Shown here piece by piece: positions 47,183 to 56,127 of a stretch of 64,000 nt of DNA. Within the stretch, counting starts at the first letter, position 1, and every line of letters begins with the position of its first letter. Made by a program: the position numbers and the translations under genes. A model generated the notes under the pieces. It was not told where the DNA came from and ran no database searches. It saw nothing but the letters and a program-made list of their open reading frames with translations. This DNA is from DATBAX01 sp963723765 (GTDB lineage Bacteria > Acidobacteriota > Terriglobia > Terriglobales > Acidobacteriaceae), in NCBI GenBank assembly GCA_963723765.1, contig CAVRSD010000010.1, positions 186,001-250,000 of the forward strand, read 5' to 3'.

Positions 47183-47803
47183 TTGAATAGAGTGCGCTCA
47201 GAAGACCCATTGCGGTGGATACCCAGAGGTTTAAGCAAAGCCAACTCAATTTGGCTGAAGCTCACCTATCCTTTTTCCAGATTCGGACGACGAGTTTCCA
47301 TTCATTTCACCTGTGAGCTTCAACGAAGCCACGCCCCCAGGATTCAGATCGGAGACTTTGTCCTGCTTGATCGGGACGTATGGATCAATGTACCGGTACC
47401 GTCAGCCTTGCTAGAGCCAGCAATTGTCATTGGCACAGGCACGAACATCGGGCGCAGGTCAGTAATTTCTGGGAAAAACCATATTTGGATTGGGGAGAAT
47501 GTACTTTTTGCTCCTTCGACCTACGTAACGGATCATAATCATGAATACTCGGATATTGAGTCGTCTATTTCTTCCCAAGGGGTAACTCCGGGAGGGAGAG
47601 TCATCATCGAGCGGAACTGCTGGCTGGGTTATTGCAGCATGGTGCTAGGAACCAAAGGAGAAGTGGTGATTGGCCGCAACAGTGTGGTGGGTGCCTATGC
47701 TGTAGTAACTGAGAGCTGTCCTCCGTTCAGCGTATTGGTAGGGAATCCGGCTCGCGTAGTCAAGAGGTTTGATCCAGCTTCTCGGAAATGGTTGAAGTGT
47801 TAA
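47183..47803 (+). CDS. Hexapeptide-repeat acetyltransferase (WcaF/CapG-like)
   Basis: The 206-residue protein has left-handed beta-helix repeats in its C-terminal two-thirds (IGTGTNIGRRSVISGKNHIWIGENVLF; VVIGRNSVVGAYAVVT; VGNPARVVKRF), with the histidine-containing loop STYVTDHNHEY typical of O-acetyltransferases acting on sugars. It would decorate the EPS repeat unit with acetyl groups. The TTG start immediately follows the glycosyltransferase stop and no better start exists, so translational coupling is likely. Confidence 0.78.
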   Translation: MNRVRSEDPLRWIPRGLSKANSIWLKLTYPFSRFGRRVSIHFTCELQRSHAPRIQIGDFVLLDRDVWINVPVPSALLEPAIVIGTGTNIGRRSVISGKNHIWIGENVLFAPSTYVTDHNHEYSDIESSISSQGVTPGGRVIIERNCWLGYCSMVLGTKGEVVIGRNSVVGAYAVVTESCPPFSVLVGNPARVVKRFDPASRKWLKC

Positions 47804-47840
47804 CAAAAATATGACGTGTCTAATAGGAAGGCAAGACTAG

Positions 47841-49367
47841 GTGGGTAAGTTTCGCAAAGCGGTGAAGTGGGCTTATGTCATGCAGGGAACGGACCAGGGA
47901 TTGAATGCCCTGTTTACGTTTCTGCTTGCCATGCTTCTTGGTCCCAAGGACTTCGGAGCAGTGGCGATGGCCATGGCTTACATCCTGTTTACAAAGATGC
48001 TTCTGGAACAGGGTTTGGTACCCGCGCTGATTCAACGAAAGGACTTAAGAAAAGAACATCTCGATTCAGCATTCTGCTTAAACTTGGGACTGAGTTTGGT
48101 ATTGGTCGGGTTTAGCATTTATTTGAGCCACTGGTGGGCTTCAGTCAATCACCTGCCAATCCTGGGGCCTCTTATTGCGGTTCTGTCGCTAGTTATTCCG
48201 CTCGAGGGATTAACGATTGTCCAACGAGCGGTGCTGCAACGAGAAATGGACTTTAAGAGTTTTTCTGTGCGCTCAATTGTGGCGAACATAATTGGCGGCG
48301 GTATTGGGTTGGGAATGGCTCTAAGAGGATATGGAGTATGGGCTCTGGTTGGGAAGCAGCTGACTACCGATCTCGTGAGTTTGATCGTGCTTTGGAAGCT
48401 GAGCCACTGGCGGCCCCGGTTACATTTCTCCCTCCCCGCCGTGAAAGAGCTCTGGGGATTTTCCGCGAATAGTTTTGCGGGAAACCTGGGTCTGTGGCTC
48501 AATACTCAGATCGACACCCTTCTTGTCGGCTTATTTTTTGGTCCCGTCGCTGTGGGTCTGTACAGGCTGGCAGTAAAGTTTCCGGCAATGATTGTCGCCT
48601 CGGCAACGAGTTCTCTACAGGCGGCGGCTTTTCCAGAATTTTGCAGGCTCCAAGATGACAAGGAAAAACTACGAAAAAGTGTTCTGTCTTGTCTTCGGGT
48701 TAGCGCGGTTTTGACCATTCCAGCGCTGGTGGGTCTGGCGGTAATCAGTAGGCCATTAATGGCCGCGTTCGGTCCAGCTTGGGTGCAAGGGTCCAATGCG
48801 CTTGTCATTCTTTGTATTCTAGCGATGCTCCAGCCTTTGTCTTACTTTGTGGGACCTTTGCTACAAGCCGTCTCCCATCCGAGATATCTTGCGATTCTGG
48901 AATGGGGACACGCGCTTGCGAGTGCAGGCTTTCTTGTGCTCGCAGGAGTGCTGCTGAAATACCAGCCGGATCAAATCCAGGTGACAGGGGTTGCTATAAC
49001 TCGATTCCTGACCTCAGGAATCCTGCTCGCGCCGTTTATTTTTTGGGCAATGAGGAAGTTCGCAGGAATCCGGTTGCAAGCGATCCTTCGTGTTGGTATG
49101 CCTTCTTTCCTGGCGGCTGGAGTGATGGGCGTGGTTGTGTATATGACATCCACAAGCGCGTTTACGAGAAGTCTCAAACCCTGGATCGGCATTGCTTTAG
49201 ACGTTTTTGTAGGATTTATCGTCGCGTCGGGGGTGCTCCTCTGGCTAGATAAGGAACTCAGAAGGACCATTTCTGGTTTTTTGTCGAGCTTCACACGCCC
49301 CAGATTTTCGTCATGGCCGTCAAACGCCTCCGTGCCAGTACCGCCGGATCCATCGGCAGAACTTTAA
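47841..49367 (+). CDS. Oligosaccharide flippase (Wzx/PST family)
   Basis: The 508-residue protein has 12-14 predicted membrane segments and the conserved start of the polysaccharide-transport family (KWAYVMQGTDQGLNALFTFLLAMLLGPKDFG, then VPALIQRKDL). It should turn lipid-linked repeat units to the periplasmic face of the inner membrane. The start is GTG at 47841, with GGAAGG about 15 bases upstream. It lies between glycosyltransferase genes, with the polymerase/ligase candidate at 50320. Confidence 0.87.
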   Translation: MGKFRKAVKWAYVMQGTDQGLNALFTFLLAMLLGPKDFGAVAMAMAYILFTKMLLEQGLVPALIQRKDLRKEHLDSAFCLNLGLSLVLVGFSIYLSHWWASVNHLPILGPLIAVLSLVIPLEGLTIVQRAVLQREMDFKSFSVRSIVANIIGGGIGLGMALRGYGVWALVGKQLTTDLVSLIVLWKLSHWRPRLHFSLPAVKELWGFSANSFAGNLGLWLNTQIDTLLVGLFFGPVAVGLYRLAVKFPAMIVASATSSLQAAAFPEFCRLQDDKEKLRKSVLSCLRVSAVLTIPALVGLAVISRPLMAAFGPAWVQGSNALVILCILAMLQPLSYFVGPLLQAVSHPRYLAILEWGHALASAGFLVLAGVLLKYQPDQIQVTGVAITRFLTSGILLAPFIFWAMRKFAGIRLQAILRVGMPSFLAAGVMGVVVYMTSTSAFTRSLKPWIGIALDVFVGFIVASGVLLWLDKELRRTISGFLSSFTRPRFSSWPSNASVPVPPDPSAEL

Positions 49368-49376
49368 GACTTGATT

Positions 49377-50285
49377 ATGACGGACGCCAAATTTTTTAAC
49401 TTAAAGCAAAGGGCACCTGAGCCACTGAGGAAGGTTTACAGAGACATTCGAGCGGACGTTCTAAGTCTCGGTCTAGCTCGTAATCGCGAATTCATGCAGA
49501 CCGCACAGGAATGCAAAGCCAGCGAGGATTTTTCCATTGTGATTGCGGTGAAGGATCAGCCATCCCTGGTGGAGCGCTGTCTTGCCAGTCTGGCGCGCTT
49601 TGCACCGGCATCTCAAATAATTATCGTGGATGATGCGTCGGAATTGGAAAAAACATCCGCGATTCTTGAGAACTTTTCTCTTCGACACGGTTGGACTCTG
49701 ATACGAAATACGCAGTCCCTAGGGCATAGCCGCTGCTGCGAGATTGGCGCCAATAAGGCCACAAGAAAATACCTCTGTCTTTTGAATTCGGATACAGTGG
49801 TTACACCTTGGAGTTGGTGGGCGGCGAAAGATGCCTTCGAATGTGACGCAACTATCGGCGTAACCGGGCCCACCACCAGCCACTCCGCCACCAAACAGAT
49901 GGTGCGTCGAGCAATGCACTGCCGACATTACTGGAATGATAGTCAGATATCTTCCTTTGCAGAAAAATATGTAGCGGGTCTGAAACCCCGATCCTGGGTC
50001 GAGTTGCCACAGGTCGGAGGATTCGCGTTTAACATCAGACGCGAACTTTGGGAACAGCTGGGGGGCTTCGACGAAAATCTTCCGGACTATGGAAATGAGT
50101 CTGAGCTTTGTGTCCGAATAAGAAAACTTGGTCTGCGAATTGTGTGGACAAAAAATAGCTATGTCCATCATTTCGGCGGACAGAGTTATGGGCAGATTGC
50201 AGAGGGGTTTATTGATAATAAAGCACGATCTGGAAACGATTACATAGCGGAGAAGTATAAGCACGATTGCATAGAGTGCGATTAA
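49377..50285 (+). CDS. Family 2 glycosyltransferase
   Basis: The enzyme of about 302 residues has FSIVIAVKDQPSLVERCLASL, IIIVDDASE, an SLGHSRCCEIGA loop, LLNSDTVV as metal site, and an acceptor-side GGFDENLPDYGNESELCVRI. The layout is like that of GT2 rhamnosyl-type transferases. It contributes one step in EPS repeat-unit assembly. A TTG at 49371, two codons upstream, is an alternative start, and the ATG at 49377 is preferred. It starts just after the flippase stop. Confidence 0.82.
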   Translation: MTDAKFFNLKQRAPEPLRKVYRDIRADVLSLGLARNREFMQTAQECKASEDFSIVIAVKDQPSLVERCLASLARFAPASQIIIVDDASELEKTSAILENFSLRHGWTLIRNTQSLGHSRCCEIGANKATRKYLCLLNSDTVVTPWSWWAAKDAFECDATIGVTGPTTSHSATKQMVRRAMHCRHYWNDSQISSFAEKYVAGLKPRSWVELPQVGGFAFNIRRELWEQLGGFDENLPDYGNESELCVRIRKLGLRIVWTKNSYVHHFGGQSYGQIAEGFIDNKARSGNDYIAEKYKHDCIECD

Positions 50286-50319
50286 CACAAACGATTACCA
50301 CATCCATTCAGAATACGAA

Positions 50320-51753
50320 ATGAATACAAGATATGACATGCCGGATAATTACTATTTTGGCGGCGCAGGGGCCTCGCAGATCCAGCCTCTGGCGCTTGTC
50401 CTTCTGGTAGTTGCATCGATTCTGGTTTTCGTCCTGCCACGAAAGTATGTCATGGGACCATTGCTCACGGCGGCCCTGCTGCTTCCGATGGGAAACGGGA
50501 TTCTGGTGGCCGGGATACACCTGTTGGTATTCAGGCTCCTGTTGATGGTCGGGTGGATGCGCGTGGTGCGGGATGTCCAGGTGGAAGGTGGTTTTTATCC
50601 ACGGCGATTGTTGACTCTCGACAAGGTGTTTTTGTTCTGGGCGCTCAGCAATGCGGTTATGTTTTGTCTGCTATGGGGACAATTCGCTGCGGTGATCAAT
50701 CGGCTGGGTTTTCTTTATACGACGTTGGGATCGTATTTTCTGGTTCGACACTTGATTCGCGACAAAGAAGACGTCATTCGCACGATCAAGACCTTGGCGA
50801 TCCTTGCCATGGTTATGGCGACGCTGATGTTGAGCGAGCATGTTACGGGGCGCAATCTTTTCTCCCTGGTGGGCGGGCCGGAGTTGGCAAACGTGCGGGA
50901 AGGGAAGATTCGGGCGCAGGGGCCATTTGCGCACTCGATCATTGCGGGCACGATTGGCGCGATATTGATTCCGTTATTTTTTGGGTTGTGGCAATACCGG
51001 AGACGGGACCGGGTAATTGCGGGATTTGGGATCGTAGCGGGGTTGGTCATGGCGGGAACGTCGGCGTCCAGCACGCCGGTGTTGACGATTGCGACCGTGT
51101 TTCTGGGATTTGGGTTGTGGGCGTTCCGTAAAAATCTGCAGATGATTCGGTGGGGATTGGTGGGGGCAATTGTCGTCTTGCACTTGATCATGAAGGCGCC
51201 GGTATGGATGCTGATTGCGCGCATCAGCGAGGTGCTGGGCGGCAGCGGGTATCACCGGGCGATGCTGGTGGATAGCTTTATCCGGCATTTCTGGGACTGG
51301 TGCTGGATTGGGACGCGCGACAATGCCAGTTGGGGCTATGACATGTGGGACTCCATCAATACTTATGTGAATGCGGGGACAGGCGGAGGGTTGATCACGT
51401 TTGTTCTGTTCCTGTCGATTATTGTGTTTGCGTACAAGAGAGTGGGCATCGCGAGGAAGGTGGCGGAAAGAGCTGGATCGCTGAAGGATGCGCGTTTTGT
51501 CTGGGCGATCGGGGTCTGTTTGTTCGCGAACACGGTGGCGTACTTTGGGATTGCTTACTTTGATCAGAGTGAATTGGTCTGGTACACGCTGCTGGCGATG
51601 ATCTCGGTGACGACGACGTTCGTGACTGTCAAGAAGCCGCCTTCGGCGGAGCCCGGAATTACGAGTGCCGGGACGTTTGCTCCTGGTGGAACTGTATTGG
51701 AAGGACTTCCGGAATCTCAGCGTACATTTGCGAGCTTGCTGCATGAAGACTGA
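50320..51753 (+). CDS. O-antigen polymerase/ligase-like membrane protein (Wzy/WaaL type)
   Basis: The 477-residue protein has about 12 membrane segments and a large periplasmic loop near residues 285-350 (RHFWDWCWIGTRDNASWGYDMWDSINTYVNAG), which has the position of the Wzy_C/O-antigen ligase loop. It should polymerise repeat units or join them to an acceptor in the periplasm. A polar C-terminal tail of about 40 residues follows the last membrane segment. The next gene starts inside its 3' end. Polymerase and ligase cannot be told apart by sequence alone. Confidence 0.75.
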   Translation: MNTRYDMPDNYYFGGAGASQIQPLALVLLVVASILVFVLPRKYVMGPLLTAALLLPMGNGILVAGIHLLVFRLLLMVGWMRVVRDVQVEGGFYPRRLLTLDKVFLFWALSNAVMFCLLWGQFAAVINRLGFLYTTLGSYFLVRHLIRDKEDVIRTIKTLAILAMVMATLMLSEHVTGRNLFSLVGGPELANVREGKIRAQGPFAHSIIAGTIGAILIPLFFGLWQYRRRDRVIAGFGIVAGLVMAGTSASSTPVLTIATVFLGFGLWAFRKNLQMIRWGLVGAIVVLHLIMKAPVWMLIARISEVLGGSGYHRAMLVDSFIRHFWDWCWIGTRDNASWGYDMWDSINTYVNAGTGGGLITFVLFLSIIVFAYKRVGIARKVAERAGSLKDARFVWAIGVCLFANTVAYFGIAYFDQSELVWYTLLAMISVTTTFVTVKKPPSAEPGITSAGTFAPGGTVLEGLPESQRTFASLLHED

Positions 51754-52711
51754 AAACTCTCAACCCGTCCTGTCCATCATTATTGTTACCTGGAACGGGA
51801 AAAAATTCGCGCTGGAGTGTCTGGATTCTTTACGGAGGCTTAAGGGCAGCCCGTCGATGGAAGTCATCGTGGTCGATAATGCGTCGACCGACGGAACTCC
51901 AGCGGCTATTGAGGAACAATTTCCAGAAGTTCAGTTGGTGCGGAACGACGCGAATCTTGGATTCGCCAAGGCCAACAATGTTGGAATTGCCTTGAGCCGC
52001 GGCAAGTATGTTTGTCTGGTCAATTCCGATGTTGTAGTGCCTGCGGGTTGTTTGGAGACGATGACAGCTTACATGGATGAACATCGAGATATTGGGCTGC
52101 TGGGGCCGAAGATGCTTAGCCCCGATGGGGGGATTGGTCAGTCGGTGATGCGTTTGCCCACGGTTTGGAACATTTTTTGCACCGCCTTGGGGCTGCACTC
52201 GATCTTTCCGGATTCCAGACATCTTGGCGGCTTCCTGATGGATGGGTATAAGTACGACGCAATCGATGATGTTGAAGTGCTGACGGGCTGGTTTTGGATG
52301 GTTCCGCGAGCGGCGTTAGAACAGGTGGGTGGTCTTGACCAGCAGTTTTTCATGTACGGAGAGGATATTGATTGGTCGTACCGTTTTCTCAAGGCAGGAT
52401 GGCGGGTGGTGTTTTATCCCGATGCCGAGGCGCTGCACTATGGAGCGGCAAGTTCCGGACAGGCGCCGACCCGTTTCTATGTCGAAATGCGTCGCGCGAA
52501 TCTTCAGTACTTCAGAAAACACCATGGACGATTGGGAGGCGTAGGCTATCTGCTGTCGACATGGATCCATGAGTTAGTCAGGGTGCTCGGATACGGAGCT
52601 CTGTATTGCTTCAATCGCTATAAACGTGCGGATGCTGCCTTCAAAGTTGGCAGGAGTCTCTCCTGCATCAAATGGCTGACCGGCCCCGGCATAGTTGAGG
52701 CGAGCAGATAA
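51743..52711 (+). CDS. Family 2 glycosyltransferase (WbbL/rhamnosyltransferase-like)
   Basis: The enzyme of about 322 residues has LSIIIVTWNGKKFALECLDSL, VIVVDNASTDGT, LGFAKANNVGI, LVNSDVVV (metal site) and GLDQQFFMYGEDIDWSYR (acceptor/base region), the classic pattern of WbbL-type rhamnosyltransferases. An ATG at 51665 is in frame but lies inside the polymerase gene. The ATG at 51743, which overlaps the upstream stop by 11 bases, gives a normal N-terminus. The C-terminal 60 residues contain an amphipathic or membrane-associated stretch. Confidence 0.85.
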   Translation: MKTENSQPVLSIIIVTWNGKKFALECLDSLRRLKGSPSMEVIVVDNASTDGTPAAIEEQFPEVQLVRNDANLGFAKANNVGIALSRGKYVCLVNSDVVVPAGCLETMTAYMDEHRDIGLLGPKMLSPDGGIGQSVMRLPTVWNIFCTALGLHSIFPDSRHLGGFLMDGYKYDAIDDVEVLTGWFWMVPRAALEQVGGLDQQFFMYGEDIDWSYRFLKAGWRVVFYPDAEALHYGAASSGQAPTRFYVEMRRANLQYFRKHHGRLGGVGYLLSTWIHELVRVLGYGALYCFNRYKRADAAFKVGRSLSCIKWLTGPGIVEASR

Positions 52712-53604
52712 TGGCGATTCCGATGATGGCCGGCGACTCCTATGTTCTCGTCACCGCCGCTTATAACGAAGGAGGATTCATCGAGAACACGATTCGTTCC
52801 GTGATCGCGCAAGAGGTTCCTCCGGCGAAATGGGTGATTGTCAGCGACGGTTCGACCGACAATACGGATGAAATCGTGAAGCGTTACGCTGCGCAACACA
52901 CGTTTATCCAGCTTTATCGGATTACCGAGGACCATCCGCGAAACTTTGCCGCCCAAGTCAATGCGATCAATGCAGGCATGGCCCAGCTCAAGAGCATCGA
53001 CTACGAATTTATTGGAAACATGGATGCCGACGTAACCATGGATCCCAGCTACTTCAAGTTGCTGTTGGGGAAATTTAAGAGCGACCCGAAGCTTGGGCTG
53101 GGCGGCGGCATGATTTATGAACAGGACGTGGATGGCAAGTTTAAAAGCCGCAAGACAAACAGCCGTACTTCTGTAGCGCATGCCTGCCAGTTGTTTCGCA
53201 AGGAATGTTTCGCCTCGGTGGGAGGGGAATACATTGCGCTCCCTTACGGAGGGCCTGACACGTACGCGGAAACAACGGCCCGGATGAAGGGCTGGCATGT
53301 GGAATCGTTCGAAGACCTAATAATGTTTCATCATCGTCCGACGGGCTCCGCGGGTGGATTGCTGAAGAGTTGCTTTCGGCAGGGTAAAATGGATTATTCG
53401 CTGGGAGCTTTACCACTCTTTGAAATACTAAAGCTCGCGAGCAGAGTTTGGGTGAAACCATATCTACTCGGATCGGTAGTGAGGTTTGCAGGTTTTGTGC
53501 ACTCTTATTTCAAGAGGGAACAAAGGGCTGTTCCCAACGAATTCATGAGCTATCTGAGAAAAGAACAAAGACTCCGACTGACTAGTCTCTTTCGGGCAAC
53601 CTAA
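52711..53604 (+). CDS. Family 2 glycosyltransferase
   Basis: The 297-residue enzyme has YVLVTAAYNEGGFIENTIRSV, WVIVSDGSTDNTDEIV, a GNMDADVTM metal site near residue 105, and a later GGPDTYAETTARMKGW that matches the acceptor-side region. Its start ATG shares one base with the upstream stop (TAATG), a coupling arrangement. It belongs to the same transcription unit as the polymerase and the WbbL-like gene. Confidence 0.83.
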   Translation: MAIPMMAGDSYVLVTAAYNEGGFIENTIRSVIAQEVPPAKWVIVSDGSTDNTDEIVKRYAAQHTFIQLYRITEDHPRNFAAQVNAINAGMAQLKSIDYEFIGNMDADVTMDPSYFKLLLGKFKSDPKLGLGGGMIYEQDVDGKFKSRKTNSRTSVAHACQLFRKECFASVGGEYIALPYGGPDTYAETTARMKGWHVESFEDLIMFHHRPTGSAGGLLKSCFRQGKMDYSLGALPLFEILKLASRVWVKPYLLGSVVRFAGFVHSYFKREQRAVPNEFMSYLRKEQRLRLTSLFRAT

Positions 53605-53652
53605 ATATCAGACACGGTCCTCTTAGGCGTGGAGTTTTAAGGAAATCGGAAT

Positions 53653-54534
53653 ATGGCGGATGACGGACGTAGAAAGGTAAACGGGCTCCTCAAGCTTTGG
53701 ATCAGCCTGTTTTTCTTTGCGGGTTATTGCATCTTGCGGGTGCTGTATTACCTGGTGGGAAGAAAGCCGGCTGCGACTTGCATCATTCTTTATTATCATT
53801 CGGTTCCCGCTGAAGATCGGCAAGCGTTTGCACGCCAGATGGATTTGGTCGCTCGCATCTCGAAACCGATCCGCGTCGATCGTGCTCCAGAGATGCTGCC
53901 GGGAGAGCACTATTCCGGTATCACGTTCGACGATGCTTTTGAAAATGTTCTGGAAAATGCGGTTCCCGAGCTTGTCCAAAGGAAGATTCCGGCGGCGATT
54001 TTTGTGACCACAGAAGTTCTCGGGAAGTTTGCCGGCTGGTGGCCCAGTGCCGCTCGGGAGCGCCACGAGAGAGTTGCCGTGGAAAAGCAACTATCCCAAT
54101 TCCCCACTGGTTTGATCATTCTGGGCTCGCACACGCTGACGCATCCAAGGCTTACATTGGTGAGCGAAACGGAAGCAAAGCGGGAGATCTTCGAATCGCG
54201 ACGAAAGCTCGAAGCGTCGCTCAACTGCAAGATCACCACCTTCAGTTTTCCTTTTGGAGCGCACAACGACGAGCTTGTAGGTTGGTGCCGGGAGGCTGGA
54301 TACCAGCGGGTTTTTACCAGTGTCCCCGTTGGAGCGTTTAAGTATCCCAATGAATTTGTGATCGGTCGCATCAAGGCTGAGCCGACAGATTGGCCGATTG
54401 AGATTTATCTCAAACTGGTGGGATGCTACCGTTGGATCCCCTACGCAGTTTCCCTAAAGCAAATGTTATTTGCCAAACCGACATTGAGGAAGAATCACGT
54501 TGGGACTCCGGACGTGAGAGGCTCAGTTGCTTAG
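53653..54534 (+). CDS. Membrane-anchored polysaccharide deacetylase (NodB fold)
   Basis: The 293-residue protein has a membrane segment near residues 14-36 and a NodB homology domain: TFDDAF near residue 95, SHTLTHPR (metal-binding H-x3-H) near residue 158, and FSFPFGAHND near 198. Such enzymes remove N-acetyl groups from amino sugars at the cell surface, which fits a polymer with acetamido sugars. The first Asp-Asp pair and both metal histidines are present, so it should be active. It begins 48 bases after the glycosyltransferase stop and precedes a 209-base gap. Confidence 0.83.
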   Translation: MADDGRRKVNGLLKLWISLFFFAGYCILRVLYYLVGRKPAATCIILYYHSVPAEDRQAFARQMDLVARISKPIRVDRAPEMLPGEHYSGITFDDAFENVLENAVPELVQRKIPAAIFVTTEVLGKFAGWWPSAARERHERVAVEKQLSQFPTGLIILGSHTLTHPRLTLVSETEAKREIFESRRKLEASLNCKITTFSFPFGAHNDELVGWCREAGYQRVFTSVPVGAFKYPNEFVIGRIKAEPTDWPIEIYLKLVGCYRWIPYAVSLKQMLFAKPTLRKNHVGTPDVRGSVA

Positions 54535-54743
54535 GTTGCTTAGGTCTCTGGGGTCGGTGCACGAGCATCGGATTTCCTTTCCAATAAACTTATCTATTTC
54601 CCCGCGACACGCAAGTTAGGAAGCGTTCCCCCGAACTTATTTCCAAGAGAAACGCAGCCTTGGGCGGGTCTCGCCACATCTGCAGTTAAAAACCAGAGTG
54701 GCAGACCAAACGGAATCGTCCAAGTATTAATCATAGGAGCCGC

Positions 54744-56096
54744 ATGAGAATCAGTGTATTTGGAGTGGGTTATGTCGGGTGTGTGACTGCGGCTTGTCTA
54801 GCGCGGGAAGGGCATGAAGTCATTGGTACCGACGTGGATCCATTTAAGGTGGAGGCACTCAACAGCGGGCGAGCTCCTTTCTTTGAGCCTGGCCTGACAG
54901 AACTGGTTGGCGAAATGGTCGCCGCGGGCCGCTTAAGCGCCACAGCAGACCATGCGTATGCCGTGCAGAACAGCGACATAGCTCTAGTTTGCGTAGGGAC
55001 TCCCACGAATTCGAATGGGTCGATTCGCCTGGACTATTTACAACATGTGTTCACCAGCATTGCCAAAGAGCTGCGTAAGAAGGACGATTACTATGTAGTT
55101 GGCCTCCGCAGCACGGTGCTGCCAACTGCGATTGAAGATGAATTGATTCCTCTGCTGGAAAAACATTCCGGGAGGTCCGTTAAAGGAAAAGTGGGTTTTG
55201 TTTATAACCCAGAATTTCTGAGAGAAGGCGTGGCCCTTAAGGACTTCCATGACGCTCCGTGGACAATCATCGGATCATCGGATTCGCGTGCGGGTGATCT
55301 TGTGGCTTCACTTTATCAGAGACTTTCAGCTCCGATTGTCCGAACGGATCCCAAGACCGCGGTTTTGGTGAAGTACTTCAGCAATGCATTTCACGCTTTA
55401 AAGGTGGTCTTTGGCAACGAGGTGGGGACCTTTTGCCGGGAGATGGGTGTTGATGGCGTGGAGATGATGGAAATCTTCTGTCAGGATACGAAATTAAACA
55501 TCTCGCCACGATACCTGAAACCTGGATTTGCTTTTGGGGGGTCTTGTCTACCCAAAGATGTGAAGGCCCTGATGGCCGAGGCTGCAAAACGGGGACTCAG
55601 TTTGCCGGTTCTCGATTCCATCCTGGTTAGCAACGAAGCCCATCTGCGCAATTGCATTCAAATGGTGACGGAAAGCGGCAAAAAGCGTATTGGGCTGGTG
55701 GGCCTAACCTTTAAAGAGGGCACTGACGATTTGCGCGAGAGTCCAGCAGTGGAATTGGCGGAACGTTTGATCGGCAAAGGTTTTGAGGTAAAGATATATG
55801 AGCCAAGTATCGCGCCCGGTAAGCTTCACGGCACGAATTTGAATTTTATTGAACGTTCGATTCCTCATATCTGGAAGTTGTTGGTCGGTAGTTTGGGCGA
55901 ACTTTTCCAGCACGCTGAAGCGGTGGTTGTGATGCAACAAGTCAAGGATGAGGACCGGCGCCAATTCAGAAAGATGAAGGCTGACCAGATATGCATTGAT
56001 CTGGCCCGAACGCTTTCAGCCGAAGAGGTAGGAGTTGAATATCGCAGTGTTGGCGCGCCCAAAAAAGAAGTGGCTGTGCCCATGAGTATTGCGTAG
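54744..56096 (+). CDS. UDP-glucose/GDP-mannose dehydrogenase family protein
   Basis: The 450-residue enzyme is related to the AlgD-like protein at 2148: GVGYVG at the N-terminus, NPEFLREG, GGSCLPKD with the catalytic cysteine near residue 268, and LTFKEGTDDLRESP. It oxidises a nucleotide sugar to a uronic acid with NAD+. GDP-mannose is the best guess from similarity to AlgD, but the C-terminus differs (no GICW ending), so UDP-sugars are possible. AGGAG lies six bases before the ATG. The 209-base upstream gap may hold a promoter, though I see no clear boxes. Confidence 0.82.
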   Translation: MRISVFGVGYVGCVTAACLAREGHEVIGTDVDPFKVEALNSGRAPFFEPGLTELVGEMVAAGRLSATADHAYAVQNSDIALVCVGTPTNSNGSIRLDYLQHVFTSIAKELRKKDDYYVVGLRSTVLPTAIEDELIPLLEKHSGRSVKGKVGFVYNPEFLREGVALKDFHDAPWTIIGSSDSRAGDLVASLYQRLSAPIVRTDPKTAVLVKYFSNAFHALKVVFGNEVGTFCREMGVDGVEMMEIFCQDTKLNISPRYLKPGFAFGGSCLPKDVKALMAEAAKRGLSLPVLDSILVSNEAHLRNCIQMVTESGKKRIGLVGLTFKEGTDDLRESPAVELAERLIGKGFEVKIYEPSIAPGKLHGTNLNFIERSIPHIWKLLVGSLGELFQHAEAVVVMQQVKDEDRRQFRKMKADQICIDLARTLSAEEVGVEYRSVGAPKKEVAVPMSIA

Positions 56097-56127
56097 CTTT
56101 TTGGATCGTGGAGCTGGATACCGCGAA

